Origin: Actinernus sp. WN-2022
Taxonomy: Eukaryota > Cnidaria > Anthozoa > Actiniaria > Actinernidae
Direction: 5' to 3'
DNA length: 64,000 nucleotides
NCBI GenBank assembly: GCA_030867875.1
Contig: JAOWCC010001634.1
Location: 103,333,321 to 103,397,320 of the forward strand
Part shown: positions 11,391 through 22,680 of the stretch, piece after piece
How the letters are laid out: each line of letters starts with the position of its first letter
Position numbering within the stretch: position 1 is the first letter of the stretch
Notes under the pieces: generated by a model
What the model was told of the DNA's origin: nothing
Seen by the model: the letters and a program-made list of their open reading frames with translations, nothing else
The model's database searches: none
Program-made: the position numbers and the translations under genes

Positions 11391-11757
11391 TCACTCGTGG
11401 TCTAGCGGTTACTGTTTGGGTAGGATTGTGTCAGTCGTTCTATAAATCTTAGCTTCCTGGATTCGATTCCTACGCTGAGCGTTGTGAATTTTTTTTTCAA
11501 GTAGAGGCTCCCCAATTCCTTGTAAAAATTATAAGTGCCGCTTCGGGTGCTCGTGAAATATTCTAAGTCCCAAATTATTCATAGTTTATAACAAAGGGAG
11601 TTTTGTGACGCAGTCTGTGAGGTTGTTACACCGAGGTAAAGCCCCTATTTTAGAACTCTCCACTTACAACATCTAGGCACCTGAAGAAGGCTAGTTTGGC
11701 TAGCCGAAATATAGTACCTTTAAAACTATATACACGTCGTTTCAGCTTTGCTATAGT
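11391..11757 (+). mobile_element. possible tRNA-derived SINE
   Basis: TGGTCTAGCGGTTA (11398-11411) resembles a pol III A box, and GATTCGATTCC (11460-11470) matches the B-box consensus closely. Their 62-base spacing is longer than in most tRNAs but tolerated. The rest of the cloverleaf is not convincing, so a SINE head is likelier than a gene. The tail contains a strong hairpin, CTGAAGAAGG...GCCGAAAT (11681-11710), also present in variant form at 15849-15879. Confidence 0.4.
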
Positions 11758-11978
11758 CCTCAGGATAGAGTAAAAACTCTATCCGCAGTCTGTGGCTTCC
11801 GGTTGACCTTTTCGACATTATGCGGCGCCAAATCGGCGCGGTGTTCAAGTGTGTGCACTTGAACTACTTGAACAGCGAGAGCTGATTGGTTGGGGGCGAA
11901 ATACCTCGACTTGGAAAATAAAATGAAGAATAAACACTTGCGATTTAAGACTCGGGCCTGCCCACAGGCAGCCCGAGT
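11758..11978 (-). mobile_element. X-family left end, reversed fragment
   Basis: Bases 11946-11978 are the reversed X left-end hairpin (GGCAGCCCGAGTAATTA). Inward lie the same subterminal words as other copies (TTAAGAC... and a CCAATCAG motif on the minus strand). About 220 bases survive and there is no right end. Confidence 0.6.
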
Positions 11979-12779
11979 AATTATGTCCTCCATATTGGCA
12001 GATATGCCTAAGGACCATTTCACCATATCATTGAGGGGATAGGAAGGTAAGGGTGCATGCATGTCATTTTATCCATCAAATAAGATTTTATGAAACTTGT
12101 ATATATACATTCCTCTGACTTCACTCGGCTACATTGATACGATTTCCCTATACTACCAGTGCATTTATCTAGTTCTGTGGTTTCCTTATTCCTAGGGTAT
12201 TAATGGTCTGCAAGAAGTATTTCTGGTAATGGAAGCTATCCTCATCTTGTGCTGGAATACCATTTTAGTTTTCCACTGCATCTATATCAGATAGCACACA
12301 GGGATGTTTGTAATCTATTGCTCCAAGAGATTCAGGTACTAGGTAAAACAGCTTCTCTGCATGGAATACCAGGTACAGTGTGGTAACATTATTTTAGTGA
12401 CTATTTTAGTGACTTCCATGATTCTTTGACTCCGTCAAGCCCACCTTGCACAACAGCACTGAAACAAAACCAAAGGCACTCGAGTTGGAGTTTGTTCGGC
12501 TACTGTCCAGAATTCCCTTATCAACTAAGTCTTTGAAAAAATATATCCACCAAGATGACCAGGAGCGACGAAGCATGGCCACCAAGCTTCGATACGTTGG
12601 TTGGAATGTGATGACCCGTATAACGGTGTGCTCGAAGACCAGAAAGTCAATATTTGTATTATAGTCGTAATCTTTGTGTTAATAAAATCTGATGGTTCCT
12701 CCTCCGCCATATTGGAACACGACAACCTAATTTATGTAACTCAGTCAAAGACTAGCTTCTATTAAAGGTACCTTGACAT
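11979..12779. other. no recognisable gene
   Basis: A 72-codon frame at 12446-12664 has no recognisable domain. No terminal repeats seen. Confidence 0.4.
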
Positions 12780-13245
12780 TGTGTTTCATGTTCTGGCTTT
12801 GCGTTTCTGCTTTCGGCTTTGCGCGTGTGTTTTGACTTTGGCGCGTGTGTTTTGACTCTGCGCGTGTGTTTTGCACTTATGGGCCACCGTAGAACAACAT
12901 ACTAATCGAGCAGCACGCATTCTGGACACCCGTTGCAACTTGCGAACGTGGAAGTCAGGAAAGCCATATAACGTAACCTCTCGTGACAAACGCCATTTAT
13001 AATAATCTCAGTACTTTCGCTAGAGGTATTTCCTAATGTGTTTAATATTATAAATGTAGTAAAAAGCAGTGCAGCATGCGTCTTTGTGATGTGTGTGACC
13101 AGAGTGAGCTTCGAGTCAAACCAGGCACCCACGCTCCTTGCTGTGCTTTCAGGGGATAATTTGTTAGGGACACCAACTTGGATGCTTCTATGCTTCTAAT
13201 GCTGACCTTGGAAAAACTCAGCTGGTGCGTGCCAACGAGCATAAA
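12780..13245 (-). pseudogene. LINE reverse transcriptase C-terminal fragment
   Basis: Minus-strand translation in several frames gives GTHQ-LSFSKVSI, then GAWFDSKLTLVTHITKT, then a degenerate stretch and RMRAARLVC. This is the thumb/connector region of CR1/L2-like RTs ('LG.WFD..L....HI...C... QNAAARL'). The fragments at 21935-22058 and 49780-49930 carry the same motif, so they belong to related families. It has several frameshifts, no catalytic YADD and no 3' tail. Confidence 0.65.
12806..12882. repeat. tandem GCGCGTGTGTTTTG repeats
   Basis: Three imperfect units of about 21 bases built on GCGCGTGTGTTTTG(A/C), inside the LINE fragment at 12780-13245. Confidence 0.7.
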
Positions 13246-13509
13246 CCGGCTCTAGTTTACTTCGTTCAACAACAGATTATCACTGATTAAGCATTCGATC
13301 TGTGTCAGTATTAAATGCACCTCTCAATGACAGTAAGCAAATCTGGAAATCTGTTTCTACCCACCTAAAACCTCTTCCATCCCGTTCTTTTAATTTTTTT
13401 TATAAAAAAAATATGTTTTTGTCATGTCAAGGTCCACATCTTTTATTTAGTCCACATCTTTTATTTTCACTGTCTTATTGCTTGTGTCTCTTATGACTAA
13501 TCTGCTAGC

Positions 13510-14017
13510 GTGCAAATAATATTTGCTTTCACAATACACGAGAAGAGATTGCCTCAAGATATCAGGCATAGAAACAACGACCGAGTACCCCTCGGAAGCC
13601 ATCGTCAAATCTGTTGGCAAGGCCATTGGCATAACTATCTCCCACCAAGACATCTCTATTTCGCATCCCTTACCGTCCTACAATGCAGAAGCTTCTCCCA
13701 AGATCATAGTCAAGTTCACACGTAATGATGTCAGGAATAAGTTCTATTCTAGCCGCAAGAAATTAGCCAGAATGAAAGTCAAAGACCTTCCAGATCTTAT
13801 TCTTCACTCTGACGCTAGCGTATATATCTCCGAGTCGCTTACGCCATACAAGAAGAAACTCTTTGGTGGTGTTAATAAGTTCAAAAACCGCATGAAATAG
13901 AAATATATTTGGACATGTAATGGCAGGATCTTTATCAAAGAGGCGGAAAGTACAGCTACATTCGCCTTCAACACTGTGGAAGACCTGCACAACTTTGAAA
14001 GTGATCGCCACCGCTAG
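13510..14017 (+). pseudogene. LINE ORF1 (nucleic-acid-binding protein), one stop
   Basis: The frame from 13523 to 14017 reads an L1-like ORF1 C-terminal half. It begins with RDCLKISGI, an RRM-like strand, then VKFTRNDVRNKFY, then YISESLTPYKKKLF, and after an in-frame TAG at 13898-13900 continues KYIWTCNGRIFIKE and FNTVEDLHNFE to a stop at 14015-14017. The internal stop sits where related proteins have tryptophan (TGG to TAG). The N-terminal coiled coil is missing, so the insertion is 5'-truncated. ORF1 proteins coat LINE RNA and act as chaperones in the RNP. ORF2 begins about 140 bases downstream in the same orientation. Confidence 0.75.
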
Positions 14018-14674
14018 AGTTCCAGCTACTCAGAACTAGACTGGTACTCACCGGCCACAGCTTGAACATGATAACTAAAGGGACAATATACCAAGTAAGC
14101 TTAAAAAATAATCTACTGCAGCCTAAATTCAAATTACTTGTAATAACACCGCTGATATGGCTTTAGATCAAAATTTCCTTTGCGAACTACCATTACATGA
14201 TTTAGACTACGAAGAGTTTCTTAAAACAACTGGGGCATGGATTTACTCATCCTCTAGTTCTCTGCTTAACTCAAAATATCTTTTCCAAGATATAATTGAA
14301 AGTCAAGAAAGAGAAATTGACTTACAGAATTCACATGAGAATTATATCGAATCAAAATATTATACCATCAAACAAACTGGAAATCTCTTCGATAAGGCAA
14401 ATACACGGCGTGGATTTTCTATGCTGCACCTTAACATGCGTAGCTTATCTAAAAAAATATCAATGTTACAGGATATCCTTCTCACTTTAAAAGAGGTTCC
14501 AGAAATTATTGCTATTTCAGAAACGAAACTGACCGAAAATAACGTAAATAATATGTGTTTCTGAATACTAATTCCAAAACCTCTGCTGGAGGTGTTGGCT
14601 TTTACTTTGCCAAAGATTTGGAGTTCATTAGAAGATGCGACTTAGAATTAACTGCTGATGGTATTGAGTCATGC

Positions 14675-14675
<1 letters not shown>

Positions 14676-14730
<55 letters not shown>

Positions 14731-15297
14731 TATTTAACCACGTAGTCACTAATGAGCATAAGCTCGTTTACAATGTGTACGTGCAGTCAACTAATTAAGA
14801 TAGAGGATGAAAATTTGATATTAAATTCAAGAATACAATCAATGTTTGCTTATTTACAATTATATAATACTAGTAATATTAATAACAACACTATAATGAT
14901 ATCAATAACAACAACAAATAAAAATAAATATTAATAAATGTAGAGTATTCCAAAATATCACGCTGTATCTAGGTAACACGCATGCTAATAGCACCATGTG
15001 CTATTGATGATAACGCAAGTTTATCTATTTCAGACTTGAAAATATTCGGGGAAGAAATAATGCGAAATTCGTTAGGTAGGCTATTCCATAGCCTAACTAT
15101 TATGTAAGTAAAAGAATTATGAAAATACTTAGACTTATAGTTTGGCAACTGAAGAATCATATCACCCCTAAGATTATATGTGATATTCCGGAAAGAAAAA
15201 ATAGTTTGATATATTTTGGAGCTATGTTGTGGACACATTTGTATAGCAATAGCAGAGACTGGACGTACCGGCGGTGCTCTAAGGGCTTAAGCTCAAA
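14676..15297 (-). mobile_element. nested 5'-truncated LINE with (ACT)n tail
   Basis: On the minus strand, frames at 15157-15351 and 14969-15238 give RRYVQSLLLLYKCVHN and then FHNSFTYIIVRLWNSLPNEF and NIFKSEIDKLAL, an RT C-terminus of a family different from its host. The element's 3' end is a (TAG/CTA)n microsatellite at 14676-14729. It is flanked by ATGCT at 14671-14675 and 15298-15302. Removing it restores the host frame across ...GIESCWIEI..., which proves the boundaries. Confidence 0.85.
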
Positions 15298-15586
15298 ATG
15301 CTGGATCGAAATTGTGCGGAAAAGACAAAAGAATATTGTAATTGGCTGCATATATCGTCACCCATTCAATGCTCGCGACCATTTTCTCGAAATCTTAAAA
15401 AATCAATTGGCTAAGCTAAACAATAAAGGACAAGAGGTTTTCATATTAGGTGACTTAAATATAAACTTCTTTAAATACAATACTGATAACCAAACGTCTG
15501 AGTATCTTGATATGTTGCTCAGTCAAGACTTCATGCCCATAATCACTAAGGCTACTCGAATCACTAACCACACCCGTCTACCTTAA

Positions 15587-16824
15587 CCCTTTCAGCCCTG
15601 AGTCTTTGGAAGTGATTTTTAGCTATTTCTAGACCAAACAGAACCCTCCCCCCCTAAGTAAACTGTAGTCATTGTTACCATGGAATTTTCAACTGACCTA
15701 TAATATTGGGGGCTCAAAGTTTTTAGACGGCCATTTTGAAAGCAGTTGTGGATTACTTGATGGCGCTGGCGGGAAGTTTGTTTGTAGGAATACAGAGAAT
15801 TTCAGGCTTTTTAAAGCCTTTTTCATCATTTATAAATATAAAATAAACCTAAAGAAGGCTGGTACTGGCCAGCCGAAATATCGTATAAACCTCGACAGCG
15901 TTGTATTTGATCAGCATTGCAGTCGTAGTCTTCGGACACTTTATCATTATATTTTCTTCTTCTTGCTGATCAAGATCTGTTTTTTGATCCAACGTCTGGC
16001 AGGATTGATTGTACACGGTTTTTGCTGTGGTTTTCTAACCTTAACTATATATATATTTATAGAGTGCTGGAGGACATCATTAAGTCTGATGAGAGCTTCA
16101 ATCAGTACTTTCTCAAAGAACCGAGTTTGTGCCAGTTTATTGTGACAGAGAAAGAGCCTCATTTCCCACTCGTGAATGGGCCAGGACGTTTTCTGTCACT
16201 TTAGCGTGGGCTTTATAAATGGGGGACTGGACCCACCTATCATAGCTTTTTGGGGATATTGGACAATATTTACTTGCCATTGATTCCAATATGAAGGTAT
16301 TAGGTCGAAATGGCTTTAGACTTAGTATATATTTTGAAGAATGAAGATGGGGGAGTGCTATGCCGCCGGTGGATTGGATTTCCCGGCATGCTTTGCGGTC
16401 AGAGTGGTTGAATTTAGCTTTCTCTGAAGCGCTTATGGAATGGTGGCTTGGTGCTGGGCAAGTTTCAGTGTTCAGGGACAGAAAGTGAGGTTAGTAGAAA
16501 CTTGAAAGCCTATATTTGATGTGAAACATGCATTTTTGTAAGAAAATTTAGAATCTGAGGAGAACCATTTTTTTGTCAGTGTGATTTTAGTCTTTTTCCT
16601 GAAATGAAATAATGTAAACTGTAGTTAACTTCTGCAAAGAAAGGAGGATTTAGATGAAATGATTCAATTTTAATATGCCTAAATGCAGTTCAGTAGGATC
16701 ATTTGTCTATACATTATGTTGTGTGTCAATCTCAGGGCCTTGCTCCTTCAACTTAGCCAGACTGAAATCCTCAAAGCAAGTAACTAGTAAAACACAACAA
16801 ATGTCGTGTTTGGGGCTGAAAGGG
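15587..16824. mobile_element. TTAA-flanked DNA element in LINE, 1238 bp
   Basis: The ends are CCCTTTCAGCCC and its perfect inverse GGGCTGAAAGGG, flanked by TTAA at 15583-15586 and 16825-16828. A TTAA duplication and CCC-type ends are typical of piggyBac-like transposons. No transposase frame is present (the 157-codon frame at 15672-16145 has no recognised domain), so it is non-autonomous. It splits the endonuclease domain of the LINE just before LIDHIYTN. A hairpin like that at 11681 lies at 15849-15879. Confidence 0.85.
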
Positions 16825-18943
16825 TTAATAGATCACATTTACACAAACATGCCACAAAAAAAATACAAGCGGGAATATGCTTAGCAGATATTTCAGAACA
16901 TCTTCCCGTATTTTGTACAGTGACCAACAAACTCCCTGTAGTAAATGAAACTAAATTTTTCAGAGATTTCTCAAATTTCGACAGAGATTTATTTCTAAAT
17001 GACATTGGGGTTGTGGATTTTAATAGCCTTATTAATAATGACGTAAATGTAAGCATGAATAACGTTGTTAACGTACTTCAGAAAATATCTGATAAACATG
17101 CTCCTATACGCAAATTATCTAATAAATGGAAAAAACAACTAAACAAACCGTGGATATCAAATGCCATTCTTAAATCAATTAAAAGGAAGCAAAAACTCTT
17201 TAAAACCCACTTTTTAAGCAAAGATCCTGGAAAAGTAAAACAATATAAAATATATAATAATAAATTAAATAATATCAAAGAAGCAGCTAAAAAGAATTAT
17301 TTTATAGAGCAATTTAACTTAAATAGTGACTACCTAAAAACAACATGGAAGTTGATTGGTATGATAATTAACAGGAAAAAGTGAGCTCACAAACTACAAT
17401 AACTAAACTATTGTATAAAAACAATTTTTACACTGACAAGGCAAATATTGCCCACCAGTTAAACACACATTACATAAATGTTGAGAAGCTTCCACAAAGC
17501 GACGTAAACCCAAGTAAATATATTAAAACAAAATACGAAAATAGTTTCATGTTTCGTGGTATTTACATACATGAAGTTCACGACGCAATTATGGGACTAA
17601 AACTTAATAAATCATCTATTGGAGTTCCTCAAAAATGTATAAAACTGGCATGTGACCACATAAGCGAAGTGCCAACGACAATTTTTAATCAATCTCTACT
17701 TCAAGGCATTGTCGCTGATGTTCTTGAAATATCTAAAGTAACTCCTGTTGATAAAGGTGGGGAAACTACGGACCCCACAAATTTTCGTCCGATCTCAACA
17801 TTATCAGCTCTAACCCAAATATTTGAAAAGTTAATATATAAGCAACTTATCAATTACATTGACAAACAAGATATTCTTTTTCACTTCCAATTTGGTTTTC
17901 GGAAAGGCCGTTCGACTGCCCAAGCAATAACTGAAATTACTGATCAACTTAGAAAAGCCTGAGACAATAACATGTACACTTGCGGCGTGTTCTTGGATTG
18001 CTCTAAAGCCTTCGACACTATAAACCACGAAATACTTCTCAGAAAACTGGAATCATATGGAATTAGGGGACTTCCCTTAAATTTATGTAATAGTTACCTT
18101 ACCAATCGAAAACAGTATGTTGCGCTGGGAAATATTGAATCTCCCAGGCAAACAAATGATTTCTGGAATTCCTTAGGGTAGCACGCTAGGACCTTTACTA
18201 TTTTTAATTTACATAAATGATTTGCCCAACTGCACTGAAAATCTAACATTTAAGATATTTGCAGATGATACAAATGTGTTTCCTTCTGCAAGTGACTTAA
18301 AACCCCTCGAAACCCTAATGAACTCTGAACTAGAAAAAGTCAAGGAATGGTGTGACGCAAACAAATTATCAATAAATATGTTCAAAACAAACTTTATGAT
18401 AATTAAATCAAGAGAGATATGAATATTAAAATAGAGTTTAAAAGTAAAGATGGATCGTGCCATCCTTTGGACCGTAAAGATCACATTAAATACCTAGGGG
18501 TCATGATTGACGACACAATACAATCGTGGAAATATCACATCTCGTATATTTACTCAAAAAATTCTAAAAATATTGGGAGCACTCTCTATATTAAACAACT
18601 AAAACAGTTTTATTATAACCTTATATACCCTTTCATATCCTATGCAATACTGGCCTGGGGCAGCGCTTACAAAACTCATATTCAAAAAGTACAAATAAAA
18701 CAAAACAAAGTTGTAAGATTAATATTTTTTGCAATATCTTATGGCAAAAATACTGAAAGTGCCCTCCCCTTGCTACATCTATTAGACATTTTAACAGTAA
18801 ATAATGTTTATTACCTACATGCCCTGAAATTCGCCTACCAGTGTCATAAAGGACTTTTGCCAAATATATTTAATAATTCCTTTCAATATGCAAGTAATGT
18901 ACATAATTACAATACCAGATATGCAGCTAAGCGAAACCTATAA

Positions 18944-19306
18944 AAAATATTTTATTTAAACTTATTTTTTCTCGACATTTTTTCCAAGAGCAAAGCTCAT
19001 CGAGGGAAATTATGTCTGTATTGTTTACATAAATAGTGGAGAGTGCATTATAGTAATATTAATATTTAACCAAATTAACAGTGGTTATAATGACAAACAA
19101 ACAAATATATTAACAAAGTGTATTAACAAAGTGCGTAAACAAAAGACAAAAAATACTAAATCATAAGTCAATGGTCTGCTACTATTTTCATCAGTTAATT
19201 GTTTGATCAGTTGTTAAATCGTTTGGTTTTCAATATGAATGACTGAACATTACACATTAGAGCATAGTTTTCTTCATTGCCAATTTTTTTTGTGAATCTG
19301 ATAAAC
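18944..19306. other. AT-rich sequence after truncated LINE
   Basis: GAGCAAAGCTCATCGAGG near 18990 resembles the 3'-UTR hairpin word of the 80-745 LINE (CTCGAAAGCTTTGCTC), so the first part may be LINE 3' UTR. The rest is AT-rich with ATTAACAAAGTG repeats near 19110. Confidence 0.4.
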
Positions 19307-19624
19307 TTAACCATCTGGAATGGAGTAACTGTGCAGAGAAGGAACTAATTGCTGACGCTGGGCAATATATCGGGGGCAATATAGAAAATAATGTTGGACA
19401 GTTTCAATCGTTTCCCATGTACAATCGCAGAAAGGAGAGGGTTTACAATTAATTCTATATAGGTGCGCATTGAGAGCGCAATGATTTAATCGCAATCTGG
19501 TGTGTAAAATCGAGCCATATCGACTCAAGGAAACGTTATAATTTTTTGTTATATTTATTCCCACAGAAAGTATTACGTAATCTAGTTTTGAATAAAAACA
19601 GAGGTTCGACAGAACGTGTAGCAA
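19307..19624 (-). pseudogene. LINE ORF2 C-terminal Cys/His segment
   Basis: The 105-codon frame reads TRLRLNHCALNAHLYRI, then CKPSPFCDC, ETVQHYFLYCPRY: the zinc-knuckle-like pattern C-x-C...H-x4-C found at the C-terminus of several LINE ORF2 proteins. An ORF1 on the same strand lies upstream (20010-20658) with only about 380 bases between, so most of ORF2 was lost. GTAACTGTGCAGA at about 19324 recurs inverted at about 19757, suggesting rearrangement. Confidence 0.6.
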
Positions 19625-20009
19625 TATCCAAATTATTCCATGATACTATTATTGATGGGAAAAACGATTTCTTAAAGCGCTCGGTACGCGTAGAAATTAG
19701 CGTAAATTTTTCATTTGATCGTAATGCATATCTTGATCTTTGACTTATCTACCTTTCTGCACAGTTACTCCAGTACCAAAGACCATTAGCATTCGGAGCG
19801 AAACTAAAAAGATTGAATTCAAAGTGCGAGAACCTAACTCTAAAAGAAACGACAACAGATGAATATAGTTAGCCAAATAGACTGCCATGAGGAACATAAG
19901 AATATCAAAGTCAAAATGTAGGACTATAGGCGACCATAAGCTGCAAGTCCAGTGTGAGCGTCACGCTCAGAACTGGAGAAGCCAAGGGCGGATTCCATTA
20001 AATTAAACC

Positions 20010-20658
20010 TTAGAAAATCATCCATCTTGTGAATTCGAAGTTCTTGTCTTCCACATTTCGAACCAATATTTTGCCATCTGAAGACCAAACAGATTTAACA
20101 CGGCTGCAGTGTGTACGGGCATGGTTAAATAGCTTGACATTAAACTTGGTCAAATCTTCATTAATGTAGAAGTGAGTACCTCGTAGTTCTTTACGATTTT
20201 TACAAATTGAAGCCTTAATACCATATGACTTAAACTTTACAATCGCAGGTCTCTTCGTATTAGGTTTCTTTGCACCAAGACGGTGCGCACGGTTCTATTT
20301 CACTCTTGTCAACACGGACATCAAATTTTTCCTTACAGAAGTCGACAATTTTAACGATACAGTCTTCGTCTTCAGTTTCACCCAGACCAATGAACCTCAG
20401 GTTGTACTTTCTAGAATATTGTTCGTTTTCGTTTGCAAGAACTTTCACTTCTGACAGTTGTGCTTCCAAAGCTTCTATTCTCTTTATAAGAGGACGTGTA
20501 GCTTGTTCCACTACTTCTAATATAACTGGCTTGGCTGCTTCCATGAAAAGTTCTTTGAACTCCGTAGACTTGTAAAAAAGATGCATTTCTCTTCGCATGA
20601 CTTCCTTCATGTCCGCTCGAAGCTCCGCCGATTGAGATGAATGTCTTGTTTCAGGCAT
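20010..20658 (-). pseudogene. LINE ORF1 protein, one frameshift
   Basis: The start ATG is at 20658. Residues 1-70 are charged and helical, probably a coiled coil (RIEALEAQLSEVKVLANENE). The motif QYSRKYNLRFIGLGE opens the RRM-like domain as in L1 ORF1. The frame breaks at about 20280: one extra base turns CHRLGAKK into a stop. The next frame continues TKRPAIVKFKSYGIK, then RGTHFYINEDLTKFN, then VWSSDGKILVRN, and stops at 20010-20012. About 215 residues in total; apart from that base it is complete. It lies head-to-head with the LINE tail at 20873. Confidence 0.8.
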
Positions 20659-20872
20659 ACTGCCACTGGAGTACTCAGATTATTAACAAACATACGCCTT
20701 TGTACCTAGGAAACGTTTTCACATATTTGTGAGACTAATAAACTGCTCAAACATTTGCTAGAACTTCAAGGGTAAAAAACGTGGAGAGCAAATTAAAACA
20801 CGTCTGCACTCATCCACGTCTGCATGTGCAGACCTATATAAGTCACGTGTGAAAACAAATTCTGGTTAACAA

Positions 20873-21260
20873 ATGAGTTCTTTCTTAGCAATTGACCTTT
20901 GGAAAGAACTCTCTGATCAGCTTAAGGACTTAAAAGAATTTTCTTTCTCCAAAAAGTTAAAACATTATTTACTGTCGCAACAATACTTAAAATAACGAGT
21001 TTGCTTATACGTTTCTTGTTATAAACTTTCCTTCATTTTCTAAAATTAATAAGTTAATTTCTTAAAATATTCCCTTTTGGTTTCCTTGCCTCTATTTACA
21101 TAACATAAAAATAAACTGGAGGCTAACCTGTAAACCTTGCGGTTAATTAAGCCTCCAGTCTCAAACGTTACTATAATTATTTAATATTATACTACCTGTA
21201 AATATTACGTTTTTGTATATTATTTGTTAAAAAATATATGTAGTTATGAGATTAAAAACA
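20873..21260 (+). mobile_element. LINE 3' end with 3'-UTR stem-loop
   Basis: A 40-codon frame (20873-20995) reads IDLWKELSDQLKDL and FSKKLKHYLL, the last residues of an RT. The following 3' UTR contains a perfect 9-bp stem, ACTGGAGGC (21115-21123) with GCCTCCAGT (21151-21159). Its loop contains a second pairing, TAACC with GGTTA. In some L2-type LINEs a 3' stem-loop is the RT recognition site. Severely 5'-truncated. Confidence 0.65.
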
Positions 21261-21590
21261 CTATCCTGGCTCGCGCAGACATCCGTCGCTTGCTTTCAGT
21301 GGCTCACACAGGTATCACTTCCGGGCTCACGTAGAGACCCGACGCTTTTAGCAGCTCGCATCCAAATTCAACATTGAACAAAAAATTCAAGAAGGCCGGC
21401 ATGAAGCCATATATCTACAAAAACTATAAGTAATGTAGTCTGCATACCGAGCAATGCTATAATTTCGCTTCTAAGACTGAAACACGTAAGAAGACCGCTT
21501 CTAATGAACACGCTAAACATACACGTTATCACAACAGGTGCGAATCCCGGCGTACTTTGCTCGGTTTCCATTTTTGCATATTTAAAAATG
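21261..21590. other. no recognisable gene
   Basis: Contains two related GCTCGC/GCTCAC...GACGCTT words near 21270-21350; otherwise unrecognised. Confidence 0.35.
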
Positions 21591-22058
21591 CATGGACGAA
21601 ACTGATAAATCTACTACCGAGTTAAGCATGTATGAAACTCGTCAAAATAAAGCAAACCAGATACAATACCAGAGAATGGTCTTGTTAAGATTCCATAGAA
21701 AACTTCTTCCTTTAATAAAGGGTCATCTCCCAGATGTGCATGCGTATGTAAGACGACACGCAACTCTATTTGTCTTTTAAGCCCGACACCACATCAAGTC
21801 AGTCTAAGGCAATTGAAGCAATGGAATTGTACATAAAGACAATCAGAGCGTGGTTGATAACTGACAAGTTAAAGCTAAATGATGACAAAACTGAATTCAT
21901 GATAATTGGTACGCGATAACAACTTAGCAAGGTGAACATCGATAAGTTATCAGTGGGCGACGTCAGCGTCGCCCCTGTCACTATTGCCAGAAACCTTGGT
22001 ACCTGGTTTGACACTAACCTGAGTCTAGTGACACATATTACTAAGACTAGCTTGTAAA
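21591..22058 (+). pseudogene. LINE reverse transcriptase fragment
   Basis: The plus strand reads KGHLPDVHAYV (about 21720), then in another frame KPDTTSSQSKAIEAME, LITDKLKLNDDKTEFMIIGTR (ending in a stop at 21916), and NLGTWFDTNLSLVTHITKT (to about 22055). These are the RT palm-to-thumb motifs of the same family as 49530-49930, with the YADD region damaged. No 3' end remains; tandem repeats follow. Confidence 0.75.
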
Positions 22059-22089
22059 GCTGCTTTTTAACTCGTGGATGCGCGCAAGC

Positions 22090-22195
22090 GCAGAATGTGT
22101 TATTGGGGTTAGGGAGTTCGAGGTAATTTATTCACCGTTTTATGGTGTGGACATCGGGCGAGATAATTTATTCATCGTTTTTTGGTGTGGATCGA
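22090..22195. repeat. two tandem units of about 45 bases
   Basis: GATAATTTATTCATCGTTTT at about 22160 repeats GGTAATTTATTCACCGTTTT at about 22121, followed each time by (T)GGTGTGGA. Confidence 0.7.
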
Positions 22196-22318
22196 CGACT
22201 CGCCGTTGGCTTTCCGAATGAAGTTTGATTTTCCGAAGATATATTGACGGATGTTTATCAGGTACGCGTCCAAGAATTGAAAGATTTGGTCATGCTCGAG
22301 GGGATGTATTGCCCTTCT

Positions 22319-22680
22319 AATGCCAGACACTTCAAACCTGGACAGACATGGTAGTGGGTCCCTATCAATCACTTAGTGGTGATGACGTAACAATGTCGTC
22401 TTTGGTCACGTGATTTTAAGTACATGCCAATATCTCCCTCATTTCTAATGCCAACTGTCTCAAACCTGACAGACATGGTAGTGGATCCCTATCATATCAA
22501 GCACCTAGTGGAGATGACGTAACGATGACGTCATCGGTCACGTGATTTTAAGTACATGTTCATATCTCCCTCATTTCTAATGCCAGACAGTTTAAAGGTA
22601 TTGTTTCCCCACGCTTTACTTGGTGGTGGTGACATAACGATGACGTCATCGGTCACGTGATTTTTAGTATATGCCAAAAT
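22319..22680. repeat. tandem repeat, three units of about 100-130 bases
   Basis: Each unit contains TAATGCCA, CATGGTAGTGG (units 1-2), TGACGTAACGATGACGTCAT or a variant, then GGTCACGTGATTTTAAGTA. TGACGTCA and TCACGTGA are the palindromic core sites of CREB/ATF and bHLH factors, so the array is potentially regulatory, but this is only a sequence resemblance. Confidence 0.8.

Larger units (their letters stand above)
14157..18943 (+). pseudogene. LINE ORF2: AP-like endonuclease and reverse transcriptase
   Basis: The start is taken at 14157. Endonuclease motifs in order: LHLNMRSL (about 14427), ISETKLTE (14515), IGCIYRHP (15341), LGDLNINF (15448), LIDHIYTN (16826) and SEHLPVF (16894). RT motifs: FRPISTL (17782), FGFRKGRST (17893), FLDCSKAFDTINH (17990), FADDTNVF (18261), NKLSIN (18362) and YLGVMID (18491). 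The frame ends at NYNTRYAAKRNL (18943), short of the usual last 50 residues. Breaks: a frameshift near 14560, one near 15570, a stop at 17960 and one near 18180. Two foreign insertions (14676-15297 and 15587-16824) split the endonuclease. Family: Jockey superfamily, CR1/L2-like. Dead. Confidence 0.85.

Noticed and set aside
11391..11480. Functional tRNA gene
   Set aside because: The A-B spacing is long and no cloverleaf can be drawn; a SINE head fits better.
11677..11735. Hammerhead ribozyme (CUGAAGA - stem - GAAA)
   Set aside because: The core and stem II are convincing, but I could not pair a proper stem I or place a cleavage NUH after stem III. The second copy (15849) has CTAAAGA instead of CTGAAGA. 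Kept only as a finding about a conserved hairpin.
15672..16145. Transposase gene in the TTAA element
   Set aside because: The 157-codon frame is mostly hydrophobic low-complexity sequence with no DDD/DDE catalytic pattern.
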